Origin: an uncultured Paracoccaceae bacterium
GTDB lineage: Bacteria > Pseudomonadota > Alphaproteobacteria > Rhodobacterales > Rhodobacteraceae
DNA length: 64,000 nucleotides
NCBI GenBank assembly: GCA_947499635.1
Contig: CANMPD010000002.1
Location: forward strand, 186,001-250,000
Reading direction: 5' to 3'
The translations under genes and the position numbers were made by a program. Positions within the stretch are counted from its first letter, which is position 1. Every line of letters starts with the position of its first letter. The notes under the pieces were generated by a model. It did not search any database and was not told the origin of the DNA. It was given only the letters and a program-made list of their open reading frames with translations. Shown piece by piece: positions 45,965 through 54,353 of this stretch.

Positions 45965-46465
45965 TTACGCGCGACCGTAGGCCTCTGCAATGGCGACATT
46001 CATCGCCTCATCCGCAGAGCGTTCGCCCCAGACAGCCAACTGAATTGCAGGGTAATAGCGTTCGCAATTTGCAACAGCGGATTGAACCATAACATCGATC
46101 TGTTGCGGGCTGGCCGTTTGCCCCCCGATAAGTGTCAGGCCATAGCGGAACAACATCAATTTATGTTCGGCCCAATATGTAAAGGCCCCGCCCCAACACT
46201 TGTCATTCATTTTATTGATCAGCTCATAAAGCTGAGGCAATTTTTCGGCTGGTGGGTCCATCTCAAAGGAGCACACCATCCGTAAACTCTCGTCATAATC
46301 CGACCAAGCCAAGGTCAATGAATACGTTCGCCACTGCCCCTCTACCGCCATAGCGATCTGGTCGTCCGCAATCCTGTCGAAATCCCAATCATGATGAGAC
46401 GCGAGATTTTCAACGATATCGATCGGGTGAATGTCGTCCTGCAGGTGATGCTCTGAAAGGGCCAT
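45965..46465 (-). CDS. YbjN domain-containing protein
   Basis: 166 residues, cytoplasmic, no signal. The YbjN fold (type III secretion chaperone-like) is indicated by the spacing of WDFDRIADDQIAMAVEG, LRMVCSFEMDPP, LINKMNDKCWGGAFTYW and LMLFRYGLTL. YbjN proteins are linked to stress and motility in E. coli; the role here is unknown. It heads the unit with proC-csaA. A 20-bp palindrome lies 92 bp upstream. Confidence 0.87.
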   Translation of the reverse strand: MALSEHHLQDDIHPIDIVENLASHHDWDFDRIADDQIAMAVEGQWRTYSLTLAWSDYDESLRMVCSFEMDPPAEKLPQLYELINKMNDKCWGGAFTYWAEHKLMLFRYGLTLIGGQTASPQQIDVMVQSAVANCERYYPAIQLAVWGERSADEAMNVAIAEAYGRA

Positions 46466-46556
46466 AATGCCACCTCTCTGGTCTCTAGCTTGGGAACGCG
46501 CAGAAATCCCCTATTGCTAGCTGTCGGATCTATGGGGTGCAGAGTTATACCACATC

Positions 46557-46576
46557 CCTACAACATATGGTGTAGG
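46557..46576. promoter_or_regulatory. 20-bp near-perfect palindrome upstream of ybjN-like gene
   Basis: CCTACA-aCATATGg-TGTAGG has one mismatched pair. It lies 92 bp before the ybjN-like start, between it and the KAP gene. A dimeric regulator site is possible; there is no U-run for termination. Confidence 0.4.
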
Positions 46577-46756
46577 CAGACGAAGGCTCTGGCAACCCTT
46601 TATTTGGGGATAACTGCAATAAGTTGTGGACGAGATCGTTTTTCACCCAAAATACGGGGTTGATTGCAGCGAGATACGTCACACAACAGTTAACAACAAG
46701 CGTGCAAGGGTGTCCCCGCATCATCTGTGCTGGAAAGACGTCCCCACGTGCAAAGA

Positions 46757-48121
46757 CTAAATCCTAAATATTTCGACCCAATCTTTTTGAATTCCGGGGG
46801 ATATTGATTTTCTATTCGGCCCATTAAAGCGGCCATAATGATCAAATTGACGTGAAATCCCCTGGAACGACGAAGGAAGGTCTTCAACATCTTCTATCTC
46901 TTCTCTTCCACAGCAAAAGAGGATTGTCGCAAGCCAAGTCGTAACCTCGTGGTCATAAGCAGTGTTGTTTTCATTATTGATATATTCTGCGGTCTTTTCT
47001 TTTGGCGCCGCGAGGTACCTACGAAGTTCTGACACTTGGACATCCCCAGAGACAAGTTTCGCATGAAGCTGAAGGTCAACAACCGAAGTTACAATAAGGG
47101 CGCAGAGGATATCTATATGTCCGTTCAAGAAATTCTTTTCATGAACCTCACCAGGCACCAAAGCAACTTTGGAGAAGATCTTTCCTACATCTCTAAGTGA
47201 GATATCGCGGCTTTGGGCAACGTATTTCAGTAAGCTCACACAACGCTTTGAAACACGCGGAGGCAGTTTCATATCTGCAATAAGTTTTGACGCGTATTTC
47301 TCAATGACACTTACACTACTGTGCTCACCGATTGTGCGGGGGAGCGAGAACGATACATTTATGAATTTGCCGAGGTAGCTTTCTGCGTCAATTTCTGCGC
47401 CGTACCTTGCTTTGACACTGTTCTCTAGTGCCTTTCCGTTGACGCCGAGGATGAAGTGAACTTTTGGTACCGAGAAAAAGTGCTTAATAACCTCCAGAAC
47501 AGTAAGGGCATAGTCCGGTCGGCAACGGTCTAATTCGTCTATGACAATAACAATCGGGGCTGCTGTCTTTTCGGTCAATTCTGACAGCAAGTTTCGAAAT
47601 TCAAACATCGCGTTTTTTCGGTCTTCTTCCTCACCCCAAAGGTCTTGCACCGCATCTTTGGCCTCGCCACCCATCGCATCCGCAAACGCATCCCCTATTT
47701 CATCTAAATGTTGTTTCGCACCAAACGTCGCCATCGAAAGAGCAATCCCGAATGCTGGCTTTGCAAGTTTTACGGCAACGGTCTTCCATTTTCTTAATGT
47801 CACGGGTTGCTCGTCTTTAAGGCGCTCACTGACCGCGGCGATGATGGAGACAAGAGGATCGGTGAGATAATCGTTTTCGAATGCATCAAAGTAGATGGTT
47901 GTGGCCGTGCCATCGTTTTCGTCAGTATGCGCTGCAACCCACCTTTTGAGAAAAAATGTCTTGCCCGTCCCCCACTTATCATCAAGCGCCAGCACAACCG
48001 GATCTTCTATTCGCTCAACAAGTTCAGACAGCTGTTTTGAAATGGATTTTCGGTCAAGAACATCGTCGTTGAACCCCGTTTCATATAAAATGACGTCATC
48101 ATCTTGCGGAAATAGCTTCAT
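46757..48121 (-). CDS. KAP family P-loop NTPase
   Basis: 454 residues. Walker A is DKWGTGKTFFLK (about 48-60). The KAP-type segment FDAFENDYLTDPL (about 78-90) follows, a moderately hydrophobic stretch (about 116-135) stands where relatives carry membrane helices, and Walker B is IVIVIDELDRCRPDYA (about 190-205). The C-terminal half is helical. KAP NTPases (Kidins220/PifA) are membrane-associated; PifA excludes phage T7. The gene looks more A/T-rich than its neighbours, is single, and is preceded by a perfect inverted repeat, so an accessory and possibly defence role is inferred, not shown. Confidence 0.85.
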   Translation of the reverse strand: MKLFPQDDDVILYETGFNDDVLDRKSISKQLSELVERIEDPVVLALDDKWGTGKTFFLKRWVAAHTDENDGTATTIYFDAFENDYLTDPLVSIIAAVSERLKDEQPVTLRKWKTVAVKLAKPAFGIALSMATFGAKQHLDEIGDAFADAMGGEAKDAVQDLWGEEEDRKNAMFEFRNLLSELTEKTAAPIVIVIDELDRCRPDYALTVLEVIKHFFSVPKVHFILGVNGKALENSVKARYGAEIDAESYLGKFINVSFSLPRTIGEHSSVSVIEKYASKLIADMKLPPRVSKRCVSLLKYVAQSRDISLRDVGKIFSKVALVPGEVHEKNFLNGHIDILCALIVTSVVDLQLHAKLVSGDVQVSELRRYLAAPKEKTAEYINNENNTAYDHEVTTWLATILFCCGREEIEDVEDLPSSFQGISRQFDHYGRFNGPNRKSISPGIQKDWVEIFRI

Positions 48122-48159
48122 TCGTAACCCTCTTTAAACATTGATTTCATCAAATAACC

Positions 48160-48186
48160 CCTTCGAATTTCAAGTTCGAAGGTTTT
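48160..48186. promoter_or_regulatory. Perfect inverted repeat upstream of KAP gene
   Basis: CCTTCGAA-tttcaag-TTCGAAGG followed by TTTT: 8+8 bp perfect dyad, 39 bp before the KAP start codon. Each arm contains the palindrome TTCGAA. It could be an operator for the KAP gene, or a plus-strand terminator, though no plus-strand gene ends here. Confidence 0.55.
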
Positions 48187-48592
48187 AAAATGGTCCTTGG
48201 CACAACAGATTTGAAAGCCATTTGAAGCGTTATGTCACCCGGCCTTCAAATATCTCTCTTGACCTCAAACACCATACAAGCCCCCAAGCCTTAAACAACT
48301 ATCGCATTGAATATAGCGTAGCATCGAAAAAGCCTGTGACGTGGCGGCTTTTGGTTTGGTGGCTTGCGAGTGCGCAAAGCAGCTGTCCTAAATTTCACAC
48401 AACCGGCCTTATCACGCAAAATTGCGACTTTTTTCGAGATCGTGCACTTTATGTTGTGAAATTCACAAAAAAACTTATAACTTATTCATTTATATACATA
48501 ATATCACACTCCCTCGCATCATTGACCGCCTTCTGGCTTGCTGCAATAATGCGTATCCAGTAACAAGCGCACCGCCCCCTATGAGAGAACGA
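48187..48592. promoter_or_regulatory. A/T-rich spacer between KAP gene and VirJ-like gene
   Basis: About 400 bp, A/T-rich, especially 48420-48520. No gene or RNA is recognised. It must hold the promoter of the VirJ-like gene (plus) and probably that of KAP on its left side. The open frames here lack ribosome sites or coding character. Confidence 0.4.
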
Positions 48593-49954
48593 ATGATGTC
48601 GCGACGATCATGGCTTCGCACCGCCACAACGAAACAACGATATGCCAGCATACTCGCTCTGGTGGCTGTGGCCGCAGGTGTAAGTTATGGTGCGGCACAT
48701 GTTTTTCGATCACAAACACATGACTACCTACATGCTGTGATCACACCTGATGGGATGGATGCGCGCTCGACCGCGATTTTCTTGACCGATACGTCACATT
48801 GGACTGCGACACAGGCGGACCATGCCCAGCGCCTGTCGCAAATGCATACATTGGTATTGGGGATCGATGCGGCAGGTTTGCTCGCCGATTTGGACGGTGA
48901 TTGTGATCTCTTGGGCCCTGCGCTCGCGGATTTGGCCAAACAGGTACAAACGGAAGAAGCCGCCTTGCCACGCACCCCTGTGTTGGTGAGTTTCGACGAC
49001 GCCTTTCCCTATGCAATGGCCGCTGCGCAACATGGTGTGACCCTGTTCAAAGGCCTAGTCACAACAAATGCGGTCTCTCAAACCGCTGCCTGTTCTGTGG
49101 CAACCGATGAGCAGGCAATCGCATCCAACGCAAAATCCCCTTTGCGGTGGTTCGATCTGACCTCTGACCCTGAAAGTTCCCCCACGCAGGATTTTGCCGG
49201 AGCGGATGCCGTCACCTTTACGCCAGATGCGCAGCGCGCGTTTAACAAAAGCTATCTACGCCTTGCTGGAACAGATTCGTCTTTTGATCTGGGAACAGTC
49301 CCACAATCGGCGGATTTGGCCGATTTGCCTTTGACCGTTCATGCCTCTGAAGCCAGCGCACCTAGCGATACCTATGCGATTTTCCTATCCGGTGACGGTG
49401 GATGGGCCAAGTTTGACGAAGAAGTGTCGGACCGGATGGCTGAACGCGGTATTCCTGTGGTTGGCATTTCTAGCCTGCGCTACATGTGGCAAGAGAAACA
49501 GCCAGCGCAGATCGCCGCCGACATTCAACGCATTGATGCCCATTACCGTGAGATCTTCAACGCGAAACGCCTGCTGTTGGTTGGCTTTTCACTGGGGGCA
49601 AACACCCTGCCCTTTGCCACATCTGCACTGCCTGTAGATCTGCGCGGCGATCTTGCAGGGGTTGTGCTTTTGGCACCAGAGACGCTCACTGGTTTTGAAA
49701 TCGTTGTCGGCGGCTGGCTGGGGCAAGCAACAGGATCGGTCGAGGTCGCGCCGCAGATTGACCAACTTGCAACGGAAATAAATCCGGGGCAGATTTTGTG
49801 TATTTACGGGAAAAAAGAAAAGGTTAGCGCCTGTCCTGAAGTTCAGACACAAGGCATCCCCCGTCATGCCTTTGAAGGCGGGCATCATCTCAGCAAAGAC
49901 TATGATGGTGTGACGGATCTGATCGTGACCCTATCAGAAGACACTCAGAGCTAA
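48593..49954 (+). CDS. AcvB/VirJ-like protein
   Basis: 453 residues. An N-terminal membrane/signal segment (about residues 20-40, LALVAVAAGVSYGAA) precedes a two-part mature region. The second part is the VirJ alpha/beta-hydrolase fold: FLSGDGGWAKFDEEV, then VGFSLGANTLPF (GxSxG nucleophile elbow) and a late GGHHLSKDYDG with the catalytic His. In Agrobacterium AcvB is a periplasmic lysyl-phosphatidylglycerol hydrolase, encoded with the LpiA synthase; no lpiA/mprF is next to this gene. The start could be 48581, 48593 or 48596; GAGAG spacing favours the last two. Confidence 0.85.
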   Translation: MMSRRSWLRTATTKQRYASILALVAVAAGVSYGAAHVFRSQTHDYLHAVITPDGMDARSTAIFLTDTSHWTATQADHAQRLSQMHTLVLGIDAAGLLADLDGDCDLLGPALADLAKQVQTEEAALPRTPVLVSFDDAFPYAMAAAQHGVTLFKGLVTTNAVSQTAACSVATDEQAIASNAKSPLRWFDLTSDPESSPTQDFAGADAVTFTPDAQRAFNKSYLRLAGTDSSFDLGTVPQSADLADLPLTVHASEASAPSDTYAIFLSGDGGWAKFDEEVSDRMAERGIPVVGISSLRYMWQEKQPAQIAADIQRIDAHYREIFNAKRLLLVGFSLGANTLPFATSALPVDLRGDLAGVVLLAPETLTGFEIVVGGWLGQATGSVEVAPQIDQLATEINPGQILCIYGKKEKVSACPEVQTQGIPRHAFEGGHHLSKDYDGVTDLIVTLSEDTQS

Positions 49955-49957
49955 CGC

Positions 49958-49992
49958 AAAAGGCGGCACACGATGAAGGGGCCGCCTTTTTT
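49958..49992 (+). terminator. Terminator after VirJ-like gene
   Basis: AAAAGGCGGC-acacgatgaaggg-GCCGCCTTTTTTC: a 6-bp stem flanked by A's and six T's, right after the stop. Confidence 0.88.
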
Positions 49993-50004
49993 CAACGCAC
50001 GACT

Positions 50005-50076
50005 GGGTCGTGTGTTTATTTTGGGTCGTGTGTTTATTTTGGGTCGTGTGTTTATTTTGGGTCGTGTGTTTATTTT
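50005..50076 (-). repeat. Four perfect 18-bp tandem repeats at the ubiK 3' end
   Basis: GGGTCGTGTGTTTATTTT occurs four times without a mismatch. On the minus strand the first unit met contains the ubiK stop codon (AAA-TAA); the other three lie downstream. Confidence 0.97.
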
Positions 50077-50315
50077 GAACCCGCTTCTAATGCGTCCAAA
50101 CGCGCGCGCAGCTCTATGTTCTCTTCGCGTGCTTTTTGCGCCATCGCCCGCACCGCATCGAATTCTTCGCGCGTGACGAAGTCGCGATCCGCAAGCCAGC
50201 GATCAAGCATATTCTTCATGGCGCCCTCAGCCTCGTTACGGGCGCCCTGTGCGACCCCCATAGCGTTGGTCATCAGTTGCGAAATATCATCCAAGACTTT
50301 GTTACGCGTTTGCAT
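50070..50315 (-). CDS. ubiK: UbiK/BMFP-type accessory factor
   Basis: 81 residues, all helical. It is the YqiC/BMFP family: MQTRNKVLDDISQLMTNAMG, RNEAEGAMKNMLDRWLADRDFVTREEF and a C-terminal coiled coil (ELRARLDALE). UbiK helps ubiquinone synthesis by binding UbiJ; some members induce membrane fusion. AGGAG is 9 bases before the ATG. The stop codon lies inside an 18-bp tandem repeat. It is divergent from lgt. Confidence 0.9.
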   Translation of the reverse strand: MQTRNKVLDDISQLMTNAMGVAQGARNEAEGAMKNMLDRWLADRDFVTREEFDAVRAMAQKAREENIELRARLDALEAGSK

Positions 50316-50435
50316 CTGTCTTCTCCTTGAGAAACCTCTTACCCCCGCAGGGCTCTCCCCTTATATGGAGGGCATGCACATAAACGGCAAGACATGGTGC
50401 ACCTGATGCTACAGTTTTGCCAAGATTGACGCCAC

Positions 50436-51356
50436 ATGGACTTAAGACTGGATGCCCCGATGATCCCTTTCCCCGATCTCTCGCCAGAGCTCTTCTCGAT
50501 CACACTGTTTGGGATGCATTTTGCACTGCGCTGGTATGCCTTGGCCTATATTGCTGGGTTGTTAATCGCGTGGAGCCTTGCCGTACATGCGGTCAAACGC
50601 CATTCTCTTTGGCCAGACAACAGGCCTCCGGTGAAACCCCGTCAAATCGAAGATTTGATGACATATATCATTCTTGGCGTCATTTTGGGCGGGCGTCTTG
50701 GTTATGTGTTCTTTTATCAACCTCAGTATTATCTGAGCCATCCGCTTGAAATCGTAAAGGTCTGGGAGGGCGGCATGGCCTTTCATGGTGGTCTATTGGG
50801 CGTCATCATCGCCGCATGGTGGTATAGCGTGAAATATAAGATCCCCCGTTTGCAGCTGGCAGACCTTGTCGCCCATAGCGTCGCGGCGGGCTTGCTGTTG
50901 GGACGTCTGTCAAACTTCGTCAACGCAGAACTTTGGGGACGGGCAACCGATATGCCATGGGGGGTTATCTTTCCCGGATCAGCGGCGCAGTCTTGTGGGC
51001 AACCCTTAGGAGAGCTGTGTGCCCGCCACCCAAGTCAGCTTTATGAGGCGGGCCTAGAGGGGCTGCTGTTGGGGGTATTGATGCTGTACCTTGTCTACCG
51101 CAAAGCCGCCTTTCATGCGCCCGGTCGCATTTTAGGAGTGTTCTTAACAGGCTATGGCTGTGCACGGTTTTTCGTAGAGTTCTTTCGCCAGCCTGACGTG
51201 CAATTTGTCAGCCCCGGAAACCCGATGGGGTTGGCGTGGCACATCGATGGATATGGGATCACACAGGGGCAAGCCCTGTCTGTGCCGATGATCGCCCTTG
51301 GCCTATGGTTCCTTTGGCGTGCAACACGCGCGACGGCACAGGCTGTTCCCTCATGA
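50436..51356 (+). CDS. lgt: Prolipoprotein diacylglyceryl transferase
   Basis: 306 residues, seven-TM enzyme. Conserved blocks are [49 protein letters not shown] and [13 protein letters not shown]. In the Lgt signature (GRxGNFxNxExxG) the first G is Ser here, a minor change. It attaches diacylglycerol to the lipobox Cys of prolipoproteins in the inner membrane. It overlaps the methyltransferase gene by 4 bp. Confidence 0.96.
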   Translation: MDLRLDAPMIPFPDLSPELFSITLFGMHFALRWYALAYIAGLLIAWSLAVHAVKRHSLWPDNRPPVKPRQIEDLMTYIILGVILGGRLGYVFFYQPQYYLSHPLEIVKVWEGGMAFHGGLLGVIIAAWWYSVKYKIPRLQLADLVAHSVAAGLLLGRLSNFVNAELWGRATDMPWGVIFPGSAAQSCGQPLGELCARHPSQLYEAGLEGLLLGVLMLYLVYRKAAFHAPGRILGVFLTGYGCARFFVEFFRQPDVQFVSPGNPMGLAWHIDGYGITQGQALSVPMIALGLWFLWRATRATAQAVPS

Positions 51357-52432
51357 GCCTTATCGAGATCCTGCGTGAACGCATCGCCATAGACGGGCCC
51401 CTCAGCATTGCTGAATACATGCAGGAATGCCTGCTGCACCCGACCCATGGGTATTACACCACGCGTGACCCACTGGGGGCAAAAGGCGATTTCACCACGG
51501 CCCCAGAAATCAGTCAGATGTTTGGTGAATTGCTTGGGCTCAGTCTTGCACAGACATGGATAGACCAAGGCAGTCCCGCCTCCTTTGCCCTTGCAGAGCT
51601 GGGTCCCGGGCGCGGCACCTTAATGGTGGATCTGCTGCGTGCCACCAAAGCCGTTGCTGGTTTTCACGACGCCCTGTCGCTGCATCTTGTCGAAGCCTCT
51701 CCTGCGCTGCGAAAAGAACAAGCCGCGCGTCTTGGTGATTTTACCCCCCAATGGCATGAGACCATAGATGCGCTGTCTGCCGCCACGACAGATAAACCGT
51801 TGTTTCTGGTCGCCAACGAATTTTTCGACGCGCTGCCGATCCGTCAATTTATCCGCAGTGGTTCAGGCTGGGCAGAACGACGTGTTGGCTGGGATGGCAA
51901 CGCACTGATCTTTGGCCAAACAGCGCCCACCCCGCAGCCTGTCCTTGCCGATCGCCTCGCGGATACACAAGAAAGTGATCTTGTCGAACACAATGCGCCC
52001 GCCATACAAACCACAGAAACCATCGCCCGCCATATCGCAGCGACTGGTGGGGCCGCGCTTATTGTGGATTACGGCGACTGGAGATCACAGGGTGATACAT
52101 TACAAGCCCTACGTGCCCATGCCCCAACCGACCCATTGGAGGCGCCTGGGCAGGCGGATTTGACGGCACATGTGGATTTTGAGCCCATTGCTGTCGCGGC
52201 ACATCAGGCTGGATGCGCCTATAGCCGCGTGACACCTCAAGGCGTCTTTCTAGAGCGCCTTGGCATTACAGAGCGCGCAAATAATTTGACGGATAAACTG
52301 TCCGGCGACGCCCTAGATCAGTTGATTGCCGCACATCGACGGTTGACGCATCCCCAAGAAATGGGAAACCTGTTCAAAGTCATCGGGCTGTTTCCACAAC
52401 AGTCGCCACCGCCTGCAGGATTAAATTCATGA
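51353..52432 (+). CDS. MidA/NDUFAF7-like SAM-dependent methyltransferase
   Basis: 359 residues. The family hallmarks are clear: [44 protein letters not shown] (SAM motif I) and [19 protein letters not shown]7 methylates an Arg of complex I subunit NDUFS2; the bacterial target is unknown. The start at 51353 (ATGA overlap with lgt) is preferred to an in-frame start upstream within lgt. Likewise overlaps pgeF by 4 bp, giving an lgt-midA-pgeF operon. Confidence 0.92.
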   Translation: MSLIEILRERIAIDGPLSIAEYMQECLLHPTHGYYTTRDPLGAKGDFTTAPEISQMFGELLGLSLAQTWIDQGSPASFALAELGPGRGTLMVDLLRATKAVAGFHDALSLHLVEASPALRKEQAARLGDFTPQWHETIDALSAATTDKPLFLVANEFFDALPIRQFIRSGSGWAERRVGWDGNALIFGQTAPTPQPVLADRLADTQESDLVEHNAPAIQTTETIARHIAATGGAALIVDYGDWRSQGDTLQALRAHAPTDPLEAPGQADLTAHVDFEPIAVAAHQAGCAYSRVTPQGVFLERLGITERANNLTDKLSGDALDQLIAAHRRLTHPQEMGNLFKVIGLFPQQSPPPAGLNS

Positions 52433-53196
52433 CCCTCGAGATCATCACGTCAGACACATTGTCCCCTGTGCGTCACGGTTTTTTCACACGCCGCGGCGGG
52501 GCATCGTCAGGTATATTTGCCGGATTGAATTGTGGCTTAGGGTCATCGGATCAACGTCAAGCCGTGCAAATCAACCGTGACCGTGTGGCCCAAGCGATGC
52601 AGGTCACCCCTGACCGCGTCGCTCGCATGCATCAGGTCCACTCGGCCACAGTTGCAATCGTCGAAAACAGCGACGATATTTCTGCTGCGGCCCCCAAAGC
52701 AGATGCACTGGTGACCAAGACGTCAGGTATCGCGCTTTCTGTGTTAACGGCCGATTGCCAGCCGGTTTTATTCGCCGATCCCCAATCTGGCATCATCGCC
52801 GCTGCCCATGCAGGTTGGCGAGGGACGCTCGACGGTGTCCTAGAAGCCACTGTAGACACAATGATCGAACTTGGGGCCCAGCGCGCAGCGATCCGCGCGG
52901 TGATTGGACCGTCGATTTCGCAAAAAGCCTATGAGGTCGGCCCGGAATTTCACGAGAATTTTGTTTCAGAAAACCCTGATAACACTAAATATTTCACAAA
53001 AGGCAAAGCGGCAGGTAAATTTCTCTTTGACCTGCCCTCTTTGGGCGTTTCACGGCTGAATGCGATGGGTTTAGCTGCAGTCCAATGGACAGGCCACTGC
53101 ACTTATAGCGACGCAGAGCGCTTTTATTCTTATCGGCGAACCACCCATGCAGGCGAGGCTGATTATGGGCGTTTGATATCTTGCATCACGCTCTGA
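52429..53196 (+). CDS. pgeF: Peptidoglycan editing factor PgeF (YfiH, laccase-domain)
   Basis: 255 residues: HGFFTRRGGASSGIFAGLNCG, MHQVHSATV, LTADCQPVLF, AAHAGWRGTLDGV and the late GHCTYSDAERFYSYRR. The His-Cys-His metal site of the YfiH family is present. PgeF removes wrongly built muropeptides and YlmD-like members act on purine nucleosides. It is the third gene of the lgt operon. Confidence 0.94.
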   Translation: MTLEIITSDTLSPVRHGFFTRRGGASSGIFAGLNCGLGSSDQRQAVQINRDRVAQAMQVTPDRVARMHQVHSATVAIVENSDDISAAAPKADALVTKTSGIALSVLTADCQPVLFADPQSGIIAAAHAGWRGTLDGVLEATVDTMIELGAQRAAIRAVIGPSISQKAYEVGPEFHENFVSENPDNTKYFTKGKAAGKFLFDLPSLGVSRLNAMGLAAVQWTGHCTYSDAERFYSYRRTTHAGEADYGRLISCITL

Positions 53197-53280
53197 GTTG
53201 CCCTGCTCGTTGATCACAACAGATCGTACTTGGCGCAGTTTTGTGCCCTGTACCCGTGTCCTTTAAAATCACAACGCCCC

Positions 53281-53340
53281 TGTTGCCCGTACCGTTGTTG
53301 CCCCTACCGTTATTGCCTGTACCGTTGTTGCCACCTCACT
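53281..53340 (+). repeat. Degenerate 15-bp tandem repeats upstream of Hint gene
   Basis: Units TGTTGCCCGTACCGT, TGTTGCCCCTACCGT, TATTGCCTGTACCGT and TGTTGCCACCTCACT: three close copies and one partial. They lie 85 bp past pgeF and 123 bp before the Hint gene. Confidence 0.85.
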
Positions 53341-53462
53341 GCCTTATTGGGACCGTATTGCCCTGACATCTAAGTTCGGCACCGCGGACACCGGCGGCGC
53401 GAGCCGAAATTCGACGCTTCAATAACATTGAACCCTCGACGCTGTTTAAAGGACGTATTGGA

Positions 53463-54233
53463 ATGACGCTTGCCAACTCTCTGCATCGTGTAGCTGCAAA
53501 TGCGACTGCGGCTCAACAGTTGTTACGCGAAACATCTCATGGGTCCCCATCAAAAGCCGCGGTACAGCTGCGGCGTTATGAAATCTGTAGCCTGTTGCCA
53601 AACGGATCGGTTTCGGAAACCCGCCACATCGCCCCTGCACTTCCATTGTTTGAACACGCCTTCACTGCTTTTATGCGGGGGTCCTTGATTGAAACCGACT
53701 TTGGCAGTGTTGCGATTGAAGATCTGTGGCCCGGGGATCGTGTCCAAATTCATGACAACAGCTATCAAGAGGTTGTCTGGAAAGGTATGACCACGCTGGT
53801 GCCCGCACGAAACCAGTCACAAGACACAGACCTACGTCTAACCAGTATTATGGCGGATAGTCTGGGCATGCATAAACCCATATCCAGTCTGGTTGCAGGA
53901 CCTGCGGCACGCCTGCTGGCAACCCCCCCTGAATTGCGCAACACTGTGAAATCCGGTGAAATATTAACACCCGCTTATAAATTCCAAGATGGTATGAACA
54001 TATTTGACGCAGCTCCGCCAACTCCGGTGGATGTCTTTCACATTTGTCTGCGACAGCACGCCGTCATCAAAGTGGGCGGATTACCGTTTGAAACGTACCA
54101 CCCCGGCCCCGATGCACTGCGTACAGTAAGTTATCCGATTAAAACGCTGTTTTTAAATATGTTTTCACATGCTGAAAGCATCGCGGATTTTGGTCCACTT
54201 GCCTTTGAGCGTAGTCGCGACACGCAGGCATGA
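53463..54233 (+). CDS. Hint-domain protein lacking the usual Cys
   Basis: 256 residues. A Hint-type (hedgehog/intein, Hint_2) module occupies about residues 68-200: FMRGSLIETDFGSVAIEDLWPGDRVQI and YQEVVWKGMTTL, ending near YHPGP. In the typical Roseobacter form the first block is CFTPGT with Cys as first residue; here it is AFMRGS, so the nucleophile seems lost and autoprocessing is unlikely. There is no signal peptide. It is single and flanked on both sides by short tandem repeats. Confidence 0.8.
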   Translation: MTLANSLHRVAANATAAQQLLRETSHGSPSKAAVQLRRYEICSLLPNGSVSETRHIAPALPLFEHAFTAFMRGSLIETDFGSVAIEDLWPGDRVQIHDNSYQEVVWKGMTTLVPARNQSQDTDLRLTSIMADSLGMHKPISSLVAGPAARLLATPPELRNTVKSGEILTPAYKFQDGMNIFDAAPPTPVDVFHICLRQHAVIKVGGLPFETYHPGPDALRTVSYPIKTLFLNMFSHAESIADFGPLAFERSRDTQA

Positions 54234-54311
54234 ACGCACTGGCATGAACGCACTGGCATGAACGCGCTGGCATGAACGCGCTGGCACAAACCCCACCGGC
54301 GTAAACGCACT
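54227..54311 (+). repeat. 14-bp tandem repeats at Hint gene 3' end
   Basis: GGCATGAACGC(A/G)CT occurs four times in perfect or one-base-different succession (54227-54282), then two diverged copies (GGCACAAACCCCACC, GGCGTAAACGCACT). The TGA of the Hint gene is in the first unit. Confidence 0.92.
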
Positions 54312-54353
54312 GGTATAAACACAAGGGCATAAAACAGCCGGGAAAACCTTATT

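Noticed and set aside
48222-48592. Open frames upstream of the VirJ-like gene, one extending it by 57 residues
   Set aside because: Region is A/T-rich non-coding in character and the added N-terminus would precede the membrane/signal segment without similarity to relatives.
46757-49954. Genomic island or prophage around the KAP and VirJ-like genes
   Set aside because: No integrase, tRNA, direct repeats or phage genes are visible on either side; only composition and gene type hint at acquisition.
50005-50076. 18-bp repeats as CRISPR or attachment sites
   Set aside because: Contiguous perfect repeats without spacers, no integrase or mobile element nearby.
53281-54311. CRISPR-like repeats around the Hint gene
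   Set aside because: Units are 14-15 bp, directly adjacent with no spacers, and degenerate; no cas genes.
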